Notes: generated from the sequence alone by a model not told the origin. Positions 1 to 8,324 are shown, numbered from the stretch's first letter. The stretch: 32,664 bases of DNA from Mucinivorans sp036654415 (GCA_036654415.1 JAVVSB010000020.1:1-32664), one strand, 5' to 3'. Numbers and translations: made by a program.

Positions 1-1075
1 CTATATCACCCAAAGGATCGCCCTGCTCCTTCATCCCGATTATCATCTCTATCTCGTCGGAGGCCATCACCATGCGAACAATACGATAGGCTGGACCTCG
101 CCCCGTGGGGCACTCATCATAGCTATCCAAAATATCGACCACTTTACTAAGAGTCAACAGCCCCTCGGTCACCAAATCTACCCCCTCAATAAACCACAGC
201 GGCGGAAGTTCAGGGTCGGTGCTGGTTAGATTACGTCTTATCTCTCGGCCCAAACTTTTGGCCACCATGGTGGCCAAAAGATAGCCACAGATAATACTCT
301 GACCTGGATACTGCGTAACACGCTGAGCCACATGGTTGGCATCGGAAGCTATAACGGGCGGACAAGAGCAGAGCAACAATCGACGAGCGGCTCGAAAAGT
401 GACCACGGCACACGAAATATCATCTTTACTACGCTGGATATCATTATCCATAGCTCGACGCAAAACGTGCAACGAAAGTTCACTGGAGCTGATGGCAGAA
501 TTAACCTGAACAGCCTGCACCACATCATCAAGCAGATTCTTACGCCCCCACCCAAAAGGATAGTGTCCTGTGCCTAGACCACTCTGAGTAACGCCATCAC
601 TACAACAGATTATACGGTCACCAGTACGAGCCTTAAACAGGCACATCAACAGCGTTTGACGTTTGTGTTGCTGACTCTCAATTATGGTACTATCCCATTG
701 CAAATCCATTGGAACCCCTCCACGCAGGACTATAGTCTGCGGATTGTCATACTCCAATATATGGACCTCGGAGGTGGTGTGATTGACATCAATGATAGTA
801 AAGGTGGAGTAGCTAATTCCACGAACAGCACACACGGGCAGAGTCTTGACCATCATATCGGCAACAGCACGAATAGGCTCGTTGGCCTGCCCCATATTGA
901 CAATGATAGAGGCGGTGAGAGTAGAAAGGATATTGGCCTTGATGCCATGACCCATACCGTCCGAAAGAACAGCCACCGTGCGCCGTTGATTGGGAATATA
1001 ACGCTGCATAAATGTATCGCCACAGATTCGCTCTCCATGACAATTGACACTACCCGAACTTATATCAACAAACAC
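1..1075 (-). CDS. SpoIIE-type PP2C serine phosphatase, hydrogenase-associated type (3' end outside window)
   Basis: Reading the minus strand gives an uninterrupted frame of 358 codons that leaves the window at base 1. The N-terminal half is a PP2C/SpoIIE phosphatase: metal-binding Asp in ICGD (residue 20) and SDGMGHG (residue 39), CCSDGV and KDDIS further on. The C-terminal part contains GVDLVTEGLLTLSKV and GPAYRIV, the second domain typical of SpoIIE proteins encoded beside [FeFe]-hydrogenases. A TAA lies two codons before the first plausible start, so I chose the GTG at 1075; no ATG is available. It follows the PAS gene by 35 nt, probably as one operon after era. By family it would dephosphorylate Ser/Thr in a redox or hydrogen signalling switch; the target is unknown. 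The hydrogenase link is inferred from family context. Confidence 0.85.
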   Translation of the reverse strand, partial: MFVDISSGSVNCHGERICGDTFMQRYIPNQRRTVAVLSDGMGHGIKANILSTLTASIIVNMGQANEPIRAVADMMVKTLPVCAVRGISYSTFTIIDVNHTTSEVHILEYDNPQTIVLRGGVPMDLQWDSTIIESQQHKRQTLLMCLFKARTGDRIICCSDGVTQSGLGTGHYPFGWGRKNLLDDVVQAVQVNSAISSSELSLHVLRRAMDNDIQRSKDDISCAVVTFRAARRLLLCSCPPVIASDANHVAQRVTQYPGQSIICGYLLATMVAKSLGREIRRNLTSTDPELPPLWFIEGVDLVTEGLLTLSKVVDILDSYDECPTGRGPAYRIVRMVMASDEIEMIIGMKEQGDPLGDI

Positions 1076-1110
1076 TTCGTTAAATTATTTATAACAACAC
1101 TACACCATCA

Positions 1111-1681
1111 TTAAGTGGTGGGATTCACCGTAATCATGCGAATCACATCTCCCATCTCCTTGGCATTCTGGCTCACCTGTTCACCCAAAAGTGAGGCTAT
1201 CTGCTGAGTCATACTCATATTGCGGTCGATGGTCTGCTGCAAACGCGCCACCGTTTCGGTGACACAAACAGTAGGGTTACTAAGATTGCTAACCAACGCC
1301 ACCGTAAGCTCGCCTCTACGAATATTGTAGACCGATATATTATAGTGTCCATCGGGTAGGTCCAACCGCTGCCCNNNNNNNNNNCTCGCCCGATAGGTGG
1401 GCCCCCTGAATGAGGTTAAAAACTGGAGCCGAAACTATATTCTTGAGCTCTACGCCCTGCATATTGACCATTGCACCAAGGGTGGCGCGACTCTGCCAAT
1501 CAAGTAGCTCAACAAACGAGCTATTGGCCCACATCAACCGCAACTCCCTATCAAGAGCTACAGCGGGGGTTGGCAACTTCTGAATCATGACCCTAAGCAC
1601 AGAAGCTGAGTCGGCCTCACGCTCGCGAAGACGACGATTTTCAGCTTCAAGATACTCTATTTTGCGAATGAGTTCCTCCAT
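1111..1681 (-). CDS. Small PAS-fold protein, interrupted by an assembly gap
   Basis: Two frames on either side of ten N bases form one protein of about 190 residues. It starts at ATG 1681 with a charged coiled coil (MEELIRKIEYLEAENRRL), then a PAS-like fold (PTPAVALDRELRLMWANSSF), and after the gap GQRLDLPDGHYNISVYNI, the usual end of a PAS core, with a helical tail. The frames on the two sides do not match with exactly ten bases between them, so the gap length is nominal. It begins 8 nt after the era stop and is followed by the SpoIIE phosphatase. PAS modules and PP2C phosphatases also accompany sensory [FeFe]-hydrogenases, so a sensor role is plausible. Ligand and partner cannot be told from sequence. 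Confidence 0.75.
1375..1384. other. Assembly gap (10 N) inside the PAS gene
   Basis: Ten consecutive N. The reading frame of the PAS protein is not kept across exactly ten bases, so the true length must differ, if the gene is intact. Confidence 0.95.
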
Positions 1682-1689
1682 AACAAATA

Positions 1690-2577
1690 CTATTCTATGT
1701 AACCAAAGCCTCGCAACTTACGTTCATCATCGCGCCAGTCGGTCTCGACCTTAACAAAAATTTCGAGATAGACCTTTTTACCCAAAAATGTCTCTAAATC
1801 CTTACGTGCCAGGGTTCCAACTCGTTTGAGTTTCTCGCCCTGATGGCCAATAATGATGCCCTTTTGAGACTCACGCGCAACGTTGATAACAGCATTAATG
1901 CGGTCAAGGGTTTCACCCTCTTCGTATTTCTCGATAACCACCTCGCTGCAATAGGGAATCTCTTTGTCGTAATTGGTGAGAATCTTTTCGCGGATAATCT
2001 CGCTGGCAAAAAAGCGCAACGAACGGTCAGTAAGCTGGTCCTTGGGAAAATAGGCTTCAGCCTCGGGCAACAAACTTACGACACGCTCAATCAATCGTTC
2101 GGTATTGAACCGCTCGAGAGCCGAAATAGGCACAATCTGGGCACGTGGCAAAAGTTGTAACCACTGTTCGACCAGAAGCTCCAACTTCTCGGGATTGGAT
2201 TTGTCGATTTTGTTGATAATAAGAACAACTGGCTGCTTAGCCATGGCCACACTCTGCAAGAAATCATTGTTCTTGTCAGGAGTTTCGTAGGTGTCTGTGA
2301 CATAGAGTATTACATCAGCATCGGTTAGAGCTCCCTGAGAAAAAGCCAACATCGACTCTTGAAGCTTGTAGTTGGGTTTGAGTACCCCTGGAGTGTCAGA
2401 ATAGACAATCTGAAACTCCTGCCCAAGAACCTCGCCGTTGACAATACCCATAATACGATGGCGCGTGGTCTGCGACTTACTGGTGATAATGGAGATACGC
2501 TCACCCACCAACACATTCATCAGTGTTGACTTACCGACGTTGGGATTACCAACTATATTTACAAATCCGCTTTTCAA
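1690..2577 (-). CDS. era: GTPase Era
   Basis: Era is an essential Ras-like GTPase that binds the 3' end of 16S rRNA and assists 30S subunit maturation. The 295-residue length is usual. G1 is GNPNVGKS (residues 10-17), G3 DTPG (61-64), G4 NKID (122-125), and the C-terminal KH domain carries IIGHQGEKLKRVG and ends KLRGFGYIE. The start is TTG at 2577: an in-frame TAA lies five codons upstream and there is no ATG between, and residue 1 then sits where homologs begin. It appears to be the first gene of a minus-strand run with the PAS and SpoIIE genes (8-nt spacing), although no clear promoter is visible upstream. Confidence 0.97.
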   Translation of the reverse strand: MKSGFVNIVGNPNVGKSTLMNVLVGERISIITSKSQTTRHRIMGIVNGEVLGQEFQIVYSDTPGVLKPNYKLQESMLAFSQGALTDADVILYVTDTYETPDKNNDFLQSVAMAKQPVVLIINKIDKSNPEKLELLVEQWLQLLPRAQIVPISALERFNTERLIERVVSLLPEAEAYFPKDQLTDRSLRFFASEIIREKILTNYDKEIPYCSEVVIEKYEEGETLDRINAVINVARESQKGIIIGHQGEKLKRVGTLARKDLETFLGKKVYLEIFVKVETDWRDDERKLRGFGYIE

Positions 2578-2597
2578 TTTATTTTTGCTTTAGGTGA

Positions 2598-2676
2598 CTT
2601 CTAAAAATTGTTTTTTTCTTCGTTGGACTTCAGTCTTAAAATCCTAATTTACTTCAAGTAAGCTCTATTTTAGAAG
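2598..2676. repeat. Inverted repeat in the era-yebC intergenic region
   Basis: The 111-nt gap between yebC and era contains 9-bp arms CTTCTAAAA (2598-2606) and TTTTAGAAG (2668-2676), 61 nt apart, and inside them a short dyad TTACTTCAAGTAA (2649-2661). It could shape the yebC 3' end or the era leader. No uridine tract makes it a classic terminator. Confidence 0.3.
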
Positions 2677-2688
2677 CCCCCCTTATTT

Positions 2689-3432
2689 TTACGCCTGTTC
2701 GTCCTGTTCTTCATCCTCTAAGGGGGCCATATTGTGGAAGACATTGGTCACATCCTCGTCCTCTTCGAACTTCTCAATCAACTTTTCGATTGATTCGCGT
2801 TGCTCATCCGTTACAACCTTGGTGTCAGTGGGTAGACGTTCAAACTCCCCACTAACAATTTCAATACCATGTTCGTCGAAATAGGCCTGCAACTTGCCGT
2901 AGCTATCAAAAGAGCCATAGACCACAATCTCGTCTTGGTCGGCAAAGAGCTCCTCGGCTCCAAAATCAATAAGTTCCAACTCAAGCTCTTCAATATCAAG
3001 CCCCTGGGTGGGGGTGATACGAAAAACAGACTTGCGGTCAAAGATAAAATCCAAACAGCCAGAAGTGCCAAGCGAACCGCTAGCCTTATTGAAATAAGAG
3101 CGCACATTAGCCACCGTACGGGTGGTGTTGTCGGTGGCCGTCTCTATGACCATGGCCACTCCAAAAGGGCCATAACCTTCGTAGACCATCTCCTTGTAGT
3201 TTTCGGTATCCTTGGAGATGGCACGCTTGATGGCGCGCTCCACATTCTCCTTGGGCATATTGGCAGCTTTGGCATTCTGTATCAAAACACGTAAATGGGC
3301 GTTGGAGTGGGGGTCACCACCACCAGATTTAACAGCAATGGCAATCTCTTTGCCTATTTTGGTAAATGTGCGGGACATGTTGCCCCAGCGCTTAAATTTT
3401 CGTGCCTTTCGGAATTCAAATGCTCTTCCCAT
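2689..3432 (-). CDS. yebC: YebC/TACO1 family protein
   Basis: A 247-residue YebC/PmpR family protein. Members act as ribosome-associated translation factors that help with difficult peptide sequences, and some were described as transcription regulators. The start GRAFEFRKARK, the block SGGGDPHSNAHLR (about residues 37-49), NMPKENVERAIKRA and YEGYGPFGVA are the family signatures, and the C-terminus is acidic (EEDEDVTN, DEEQDEQA). It diverges from the DUF2851 gene. A -7 box on the minus strand lies about 40 nt upstream of the ATG at 3432. The assignment to the family is firm; which of the roles applies is not visible. Confidence 0.95.
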   Translation of the reverse strand: MGRAFEFRKARKFKRWGNMSRTFTKIGKEIAIAVKSGGGDPHSNAHLRVLIQNAKAANMPKENVERAIKRAISKDTENYKEMVYEGYGPFGVAMVIETATDNTTRTVANVRSYFNKASGSLGTSGCLDFIFDRKSVFRITPTQGLDIEELELELIDFGAEELFADQDEIVVYGSFDSYGKLQAYFDEHGIEIVSGEFERLPTDTKVVTDEQRESIEKLIEKFEEDEDVTNVFHNMAPLEDEEQDEQA

Positions 3433-3468
3433 TATCTAAAATTTTCTTGGTTTAATATTTATTGGCAG

Positions 3469-3476
3469 CAAAGATA
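3469..3476 (-). promoter_or_regulatory. Bacteroidetes -7 box for yebC
   Basis: The minus strand reads TATCTTTG, matching TAnnTTTG, 37 nt upstream of the yebC ATG. No convincing -33 TTTG is present. Confidence 0.5.
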
Positions 3477-3487
3477 CAAAAAAGAGC

Positions 3488-3495
3488 TAACTTTG
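3488..3495 (+). promoter_or_regulatory. Bacteroidetes -7 box for the DUF2851 gene
   Basis: TAACTTTG matches TAnnTTTG and lies 25 nt before the ATG at 3521, leaving a short AT-rich leader. A TTGG at 3462-3465 could be a weak -33 box. The yebC -7 box lies only 12 nt away on the other strand. Confidence 0.55.
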
Positions 3496-3520
3496 TGCTA
3501 ATAATAATTTGTTTGCGGTA

Positions 3521-4777
3521 ATGAGAGAGTTTTTGGAGCTCATTTGGCACAATCGTTTTATGAGTGGCGGAGTGGAGCTAAGCCTCACTGACGGCACACC
3601 TATTGAGGTGGTCTCCACTGGACAGATGGTCCCCACAGCAAATGGTACGCTCTTTTGTCACAGCTGCATAAACTACCCAAAAAACCACATTCAACTTTGG
3701 GGTAGTGTCAAAATAGATGAGAGAAGTAGCCACTGGCGAAAACAGGGTACGGTGGAGAGCGAACAGATGGACAATGTGATTCTCCATTTTGTAGGACAAT
3801 GCGACACTCAAATTATCCACAACTCTCACCCCATGGCCACCCTCGTGGCACCCATTACAGACTCCTTGATGGAGGCCTGGAGACGACTGCCGCTCAATTG
3901 CCATGATTTTTTTGATAACCTAACTCCACTGGAGCACGAACATATATTGAGCCGTCTGCTGAGTGAGAGACTAGAGCGCAAATCGACAGAGGTGATGACC
4001 CTGCACCAGGAGGCTCATGAAAGTTGGCCGCAAACAACCTACACGATGCTCCTGCGCAGCATGGGATATAAAGCCTCGAAAGAGAGCTACCACCGTTTGG
4101 CTAGGGAGTTGCCCTACTCTATTTTATCTTCTTACGCTCATGATATAACATCGTTAGAGGCTCTACTTATGGGGCAAGGGGGGCTTCTACACTTGGCTCC
4201 AACAGACAAATATATAGCCTCTTTGCAGAGTATCTACGCCAAAGAGAAAGAGAACCACTCACTGGGTAACGTACAATACTCCTGGCCCAATAGACCAAGT
4301 CCATACCTACAACTGGCACACGTGGCAGCGATTATCTTTGGCCACAAAGAGCTAATGCAAGAGCTGGTAGAGGCCACAACTTTGGGCCAGATGCAGCATA
4401 TAATGGATAGCCCTTTGAGCACATATTGGGCCCAACACTATGCCCCAGGGGCTACCTACACTGGGTTATCTTGGGGGATTACAGAAGTCAATAAACTAAT
4501 TATCAACTTTGTACTACCTACACTATGGAGCTATGGCAAGAGTTCAAAGGACGAAGCACTCACCCAGAGAGTGCTCAACTTGATGGATGAGTTGCCAGCC
4601 GAAGAGTATCTGCCAGTGAGAAGTTGGTGCTCCACCAATTACACACCCCAATCGGCCTACTACTCGCAAGCACTGATTCAACTCACCACGGAGTATTGCA
4701 ACAAAGCCCTATGCGCAAGGTGCCCAGTGGGAGCTGAATACCTAAGAAAAGTTTTTTTAAGAAAAAGCGCAAAATAA
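3521..4777 (+). CDS. DUF2851 family protein
   Basis: I start this at ATG 3521 (MREFLELIWHNRFM) rather than the TTG at 3509, because the -7 box at 3488-3495 puts the transcript start near 3502 and homologs begin close to an xxLxxIW segment. The product has 418 residues. The region LWGSVKIDERSSHW followed by DNVILHFV (about residues 63-97) is the recognisable DUF2851 core; the Gly-Pro-Asp-Phe stretch I associate with this family just before it is not evident, so this copy may be divergent. The C-terminus has a Cys pair, CARCP, in place of a longer tail. No function is established for the family. It is monocistronic between yebC and rubrerythrin. Confidence 0.8.
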   Translation: MREFLELIWHNRFMSGGVELSLTDGTPIEVVSTGQMVPTANGTLFCHSCINYPKNHIQLWGSVKIDERSSHWRKQGTVESEQMDNVILHFVGQCDTQIIHNSHPMATLVAPITDSLMEAWRRLPLNCHDFFDNLTPLEHEHILSRLLSERLERKSTEVMTLHQEAHESWPQTTYTMLLRSMGYKASKESYHRLARELPYSILSSYAHDITSLEALLMGQGGLLHLAPTDKYIASLQSIYAKEKENHSLGNVQYSWPNRPSPYLQLAHVAAIIFGHKELMQELVEATTLGQMQHIMDSPLSTYWAQHYAPGATYTGLSWGITEVNKLIINFVLPTLWSYGKSSKDEALTQRVLNLMDELPAEEYLPVRSWCSTNYTPQSAYYSQALIQLTTEYCNKALCARCPVGAEYLRKVFLRKSAK

Positions 4778-4790
4778 TAAAAATTATTAT

Positions 4791-4798
4791 TAACTTTG
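4791..4798 (+). promoter_or_regulatory. Bacteroidetes -7 box for rubrerythrin
   Basis: TAACTTTG in a very AT-rich stretch, 38 nt before the ATG at 4837. No -33 TTTG at proper distance. Confidence 0.55.
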
Positions 4799-4836
4799 TA
4801 TCATAAAAAAGCAGTTATTAAAACCAATAAATTATC

Positions 4837-5418
4837 ATGACAACAAAATCAATTAAAGGAACACAGACCGAAAAAAATCTTCTGGCCTCTTTTGCTGGCG
4901 AAAGTCAAGCACGCAACCGTTACAACTTCTTCGCCTCGCAAGCCCGCAAAGATGGCTACGAGGTAATTGCCAAATTTTTTGACGAAACAGCAGCTAACGA
5001 AAAACAACATGCCAAACAATTTTTTAAATTCCTTGAAGGAGGTGCAGTAGAAATCACAGCCACCTACCCAGCAGGTATGATTGGCACAACAGAAGAGAAC
5101 TTGGCAGAGGCAGCTGCTGGTGAGACAGAAGAGTGGGAGGTACTATACCCCGAAGCTGCACGCGTAGCCGAACAAGAGGGTTTCCCACTTATAGCAAAAA
5201 AATATCGCCAGATTGCCGAAATAGAAAAACATCATGCTGAACGTTACAGCGCACTACTTGAAACAGTTAAGACCAGTACGGTATTCAAAAAAGCAGAAGG
5301 TCAACTTTGGCGTTGCCGCGAATGCGGACACGAATATTTCGGCACCGAAGCCTTGGAAATATGTCCAGTATGCCAACACGCTCAGGCATTCCAAGAAATC
5401 AAATGCGATAAATTCTAA
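4837..5418 (+). CDS. rbr: Rubrerythrin
   Basis: Rubrerythrin is a cytoplasmic non-heme diiron peroxidase that reduces hydrogen peroxide in anaerobes using electrons from rubredoxin-like donors. The 193-residue protein has the N-terminal ferritin-like four-helix domain with ligand motifs ESQARNRY (about residues 22-29) and ANEKQHA (about 52-58), a second pair in the EIEKHHAERY segment (about 128-137), and a C-terminal rubredoxin-type iron site made of CREC and CPVC. It has its own -7 box upstream and a strong terminator 20 nt after its stop, so it is probably a single-gene unit. Typical of strict anaerobes that tolerate brief oxygen exposure. Confidence 0.97.
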   Translation: MTTKSIKGTQTEKNLLASFAGESQARNRYNFFASQARKDGYEVIAKFFDETAANEKQHAKQFFKFLEGGAVEITATYPAGMIGTTEENLAEAAAGETEEWEVLYPEAARVAEQEGFPLIAKKYRQIAEIEKHHAERYSALLETVKTSTVFKKAEGQLWRCRECGHEYFGTEALEICPVCQHAQAFQEIKCDKF

Positions 5419-5438
5419 GCATAAGATAATTCGTATTG

Positions 5439-5478
5439 GCGATGGCTCAGATAAACTACTGAGTCATCGCTTTTTTTT
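5439..5478 (+). terminator. Rho-independent terminator after rubrerythrin
   Basis: Arms GCGATGGCTCAG (5439-5450) and CTGAGTCATCGC (5459-5470) pair over 12 bp with one G-U, loop of 8 nt, followed by eight T. Confidence 0.95.
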
Positions 5479-5552
5479 GGAAAAAACAGACCAGGTACAA
5501 TAATCATCTGCTCAGAGCGTTTTACAGACAAAACAATCCTAAACCTGCTTAT

Positions 5553-5690
5553 ATGGAACAAAACTACTCCCAGCAAATGCGTACTCTACAACCATTCAAT
5601 CAAGAAAATTTGTTAATGAGCCAAGTAATTCAGGGCGACATGGAACTACTGTTGATTGATTGTCTATTGAACGACGTTCTGCACGCATAA
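5553..5690 (+). CDS. Possible 45-residue small protein
   Basis: An ATG-initiated frame of 45 codons, starting MEQNYSQQM and ending in a hydrophobic, acidic segment (MELLLIDCLLNDVLHA). It is the only content between the rubrerythrin terminator and a second strong terminator that starts 8 nt after its stop, an arrangement expected of a real small transcription unit. No TAnnTTTG box or ribosome-binding site is evident in the 74 nt before it, and I recognise no homolog. Alternatively the region encodes a small RNA of about 150-200 nt, or is the tail of a decayed gene. Confidence 0.35.
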   Translation: MEQNYSQQMRTLQPFNQENLLMSQVIQGDMELLLIDCLLNDVLHA

Positions 5691-5698
5691 ACGAAAAC

Positions 5699-5730
5699 GC
5701 CACTCTCAAAAATGAGAGTGGCATTTTTTT
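5699..5730 (+). terminator. Rho-independent terminator
   Basis: Arms GCCACTCTC (5699-5707) and GAGAGTGGC (5714-5722), 9 bp perfect (10 with an A-T), then A and seven T. It ends the small unit 5553-5690 just before the next promoter. Confidence 0.92.
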
Positions 5731-5732
5731 AG

Positions 5733-5740
5733 TACTTTTG
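5733..5740 (+). promoter_or_regulatory. Bacteroidetes -7 box for the outer-membrane protein gene
   Basis: TACTTTTG fits TAnnTTTG, 21 nt before the ATG at 5762 and directly after the terminator T tract. Confidence 0.55.
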
Positions 5741-5761
5741 CAACGAATCTAAAATTCGTTA

Positions 5762-6853
5762 ATGAAAAAGCACCTGTTAACATTTCTATTTTTGGCCATC
5801 TCGGCTTTATCTCCAAGTCAAGCCCAAAAATTGCTATGGAATGTGGATATGGAAGCCTTTTTGGACAACCGTGAATATAAAAACGAATTCCAGAGCTCGG
5901 AGTCACTACTTGGGGTAAAGATACTGCCCGAAATAGGGGTGGGATTTTCTGAACACCACGCTCTAAGGGTGGGACTTTCGGCTACGACCGACTTGGGAAG
6001 CACCGAGTTTGTGGATTACCTAAAATTAACCCTACACTACACTTTTGACTATGCCCCCTTTAAGTTGGATGTTGGGCTCTTTAGTCGCCGCTGTGTCACA
6101 GATATAATGCCGCGCGCATTGATGTATGACTCACTGAGCTACTATCGCCCCACAATGGGCGGGCTATATTGGCAATTTTATAATAAATGGGCCACGGTAG
6201 ACGTGTGGCTAGACTGGATGGGGCGGCTCACAAAATATTCGCGCGAGGATTTTGCCTTCGGCTCCTCGGCCCGCTTTCGCCCCGTGCGATTTTTCTACGC
6301 TGGGTGGAATGGCTATCTGCACCACTCAACGGGCAACAAAAAATTGGATACCGACACCTACCGTCCACTAACAGAAAACGCTGTCTACCTTATATATGCA
6401 GGCATTGACCTATCGGACGTGACACCCTTTGAGAAGCTCTATCTAGATGGAGGCTATTTGGGTAGTTACACCCGAGTACGAGGCGCAAATCCTATGCAGA
6501 AGAGTTCCTCTGGCTTGCATATTCGTTTTGGCATGGAGTGGCAAGGCATCGGGGTGGAAAACGTATACTACACGGGCGGCGATATGATGCCTCTTTGGGA
6601 CACCTACGGGTCGGAGCTCTATATGGGGGACCCATACTACCGCAACAGCGGATACAACCGTACAGACTTATATATCAAACTAATAAAAACATCACAGGTG
6701 GATGTAAGCTTCGACTTTTCGCTGCACGCAGCCCAAGGGACATTGGGGTGTGGACAACTTTTTAGAGTGAGTGTTAACTTGGGCGATTATAATATAAAAA
6801 AGCGTGAGAGTCGTAGCGGATTTATCTGGCAACGGTGGCTTCGGAAAAGCTAA
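5762..6853 (+). CDS. Predicted outer-membrane beta-barrel protein
   Basis: A 363-residue exported protein. Residues 1-21 form a signal peptide (KKHLLTFLFLAISALSPSQA, cleaved before QK). The mature part is rich in Tyr, Trp and alternating hydrophobic strands (LKLTLHYTFDY, FKLDVGLFSRR, LHIRFGMEWQGIGVENVYY), as in outer-membrane barrels, and it ends with a basic tail instead of the usual terminal aromatic residue. I do not recognise a named family. Its stop overlaps that of the convergent helicase gene. A -7 box lies 21 nt upstream. The barrel prediction rests on composition and pattern only; substrate or function is unknown. Confidence 0.75.
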   Translation: MKKHLLTFLFLAISALSPSQAQKLLWNVDMEAFLDNREYKNEFQSSESLLGVKILPEIGVGFSEHHALRVGLSATTDLGSTEFVDYLKLTLHYTFDYAPFKLDVGLFSRRCVTDIMPRALMYDSLSYYRPTMGGLYWQFYNKWATVDVWLDWMGRLTKYSREDFAFGSSARFRPVRFFYAGWNGYLHHSTGNKKLDTDTYRPLTENAVYLIYAGIDLSDVTPFEKLYLDGGYLGSYTRVRGANPMQKSSSGLHIRFGMEWQGIGVENVYYTGGDMMPLWDTYGSELYMGDPYYRNSGYNRTDLYIKLIKTSQVDVSFDFSLHAAQGTLGCGQLFRVSVNLGDYNIKKRESRSGFIWQRWLRKS

Positions 6854-8280
6854 TCTTCTTGAGAGTCGGCAAAAAATTTAGAGTCCCAATTCACCAAATA
6901 GAGCTTCTCGGTGGCACGCGTCAAGGCGGTATAGAGCCAGCGCTGAAAATCACGCGTCATGGGCTCTTGGCCAAAGAGCATCGTATCCAAAAAAACACGA
7001 GACCACTGACCACCCTGAGCCTTATGGCAAGTGACAGCATAGGCAAACTTCACCTGCAGGGCGTTGAAATACTCGTTCTCCATAATTTTACGGTAACGCC
7101 TACCACGGTTGGGCTCATCAATATAGTCCTGCTCAACAGCCCTAAAAAGTAACTCCTGTTGCTCGCGCGCGAGCGAAGGAGATTCACTATGTAGGGTATC
7201 CATAAGAACCCAACACTCAAGGCGATAGCCATGATAATCATCAAAACGCAAAGCCACATAGGCAAAATTGAAACCATAGAGTTCAGAGGTGCGAAAAATG
7301 CGTTCAACCACAGCTACATCGCCATTGGCGATAAACTCCATGGGGCAATTTTTATCCTGAGCGGCATAGTAATAGTTATTCTTGACCACCATTAAACGCT
7401 CGCCAGACTCCATCTGCTCTTGATAGTCGAGTACAGTATGACGTACCCCCTCGTTAAAACGGATGGCACGCTTGTTACTACGCGTGATGATGATGGTGTT
7501 GTCGGCTCCAGCACGGCTGTAACTATCCTCAAGAGCATCGATAAGGTCAGCTCCACCAATGCGAACCACATCATTGCCAAAAAGCTCAAAACTCGGCATA
7601 CGAACCTCGTCTTGGTCAATGGCCTGACGAATGAGAGTGGCGTTGTGTAGTACCGATGAATTTTGCCCCTGGCGCATAACCTCGGAAAGGGTGACATACT
7701 CCACCTGACCATAAGCCCCCATGGCCAGTGGGTTGAGCGCAGGCGAAAAGTCGAACCCCACAGGGGGCAACTGAGCATCATCACCCACTAATATCAAACG
7801 GTTGTTCTCCCCAGAGTTGACATAGTCCAACAAATCGTCAATCAAATGGCCAGAACCAAAGGATGAATCGTCATAACTGGAATTACTCAGCATCGAAGCC
7901 TCGTCCACAATGTAGATGGTGTCTTTATCCTTATTATAGTCCAAAGTGAAGCGTCCACCAGAGGCAGCAATAGATTTTTGGCGATAAATTTTTTTGTGTA
8001 TTGTAAAGGCCGCGGAGGAGCTATGTTGCGAAAAAACTTTAGCCGCACGACCTGTTGGAGCCAAAAGTACAACGTTGATTTGCATACTCTTAAGCACTTC
8101 AACAACAGCCCCAAGTAGAGTGGTTTTACCCGTTCCTGCATAACCATTGAGCATAAAAATCTGCCCCTCGGAGGAGGAACTAAGATAAGAGGCAAAAGAT
8201 TTTATAACTTTTTTTTGGTCTTGAGTTGGATTATATCCAAACTTTTCGTATATTTGGGTCTCGATATGGTCGATTAACAT
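6850..8280 (-). CDS. RecD-like / Dda-like superfamily 1 DNA helicase
   Basis: ATP-dependent SF1B-type helicase. I start it at ATG 8280 (MLIDHIETQIYEKFGYNPT, 476 residues), since the further upstream codons resemble leader sequence and a -7 box lies at 8325-8332. Motif I is NGYAGTGKTT (about residues 44-53), motif II IVDEASML, motif III LVGDDAQLPPVG, and near the C-terminus VTCHKAQGGQW and YTALTRATEKLYLV, the UvrD/RecD-type motifs V and VI. It is far shorter than RecD of RecBCD and lacks the RecD2 N-terminal extension, so a free-standing Dda/Pif1-like 5'-3' helicase in replication or repair is the better reading. Its stop overlaps that of the convergent barrel gene. Confidence 0.9.
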   Translation of the reverse strand: MLIDHIETQIYEKFGYNPTQDQKKVIKSFASYLSSSSEGQIFMLNGYAGTGKTTLLGAVVEVLKSMQINVVLLAPTGRAAKVFSQHSSSAAFTIHKKIYRQKSIAASGGRFTLDYNKDKDTIYIVDEASMLSNSSYDDSSFGSGHLIDDLLDYVNSGENNRLILVGDDAQLPPVGFDFSPALNPLAMGAYGQVEYVTLSEVMRQGQNSSVLHNATLIRQAIDQDEVRMPSFELFGNDVVRIGGADLIDALEDSYSRAGADNTIIITRSNKRAIRFNEGVRHTVLDYQEQMESGERLMVVKNNYYYAAQDKNCPMEFIANGDVAVVERIFRTSELYGFNFAYVALRFDDYHGYRLECWVLMDTLHSESPSLAREQQELLFRAVEQDYIDEPNRGRRYRKIMENEYFNALQVKFAYAVTCHKAQGGQWSRVFLDTMLFGQEPMTRDFQRWLYTALTRATEKLYLVNWDSKFFADSQED

Positions 8281-8287
8281 ACATTTG
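8280..8287 (+). promoter_or_regulatory. Possible -7 box for the membrane protein / DUF3822 / rsmD run
   Basis: TACATTTG fits TAnnTTTG, 59 nt before the ATG at 8346. TTTG at 8253-8256 is 23 nt away, slightly beyond the usual spacing. Confidence 0.4.
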
Positions 8288-8324
8288 GGTGTTAAAATAG
8301 GTGCTATATTGCGGGATAAGGCAA

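Noticed and set aside
656..1114. 152-codon plus-strand frame over the left edge region
   Set aside because: It is antisense to the phosphatase, whose minus-strand frame has clear PP2C motifs along its whole length; the plus frame has no recognisable content.
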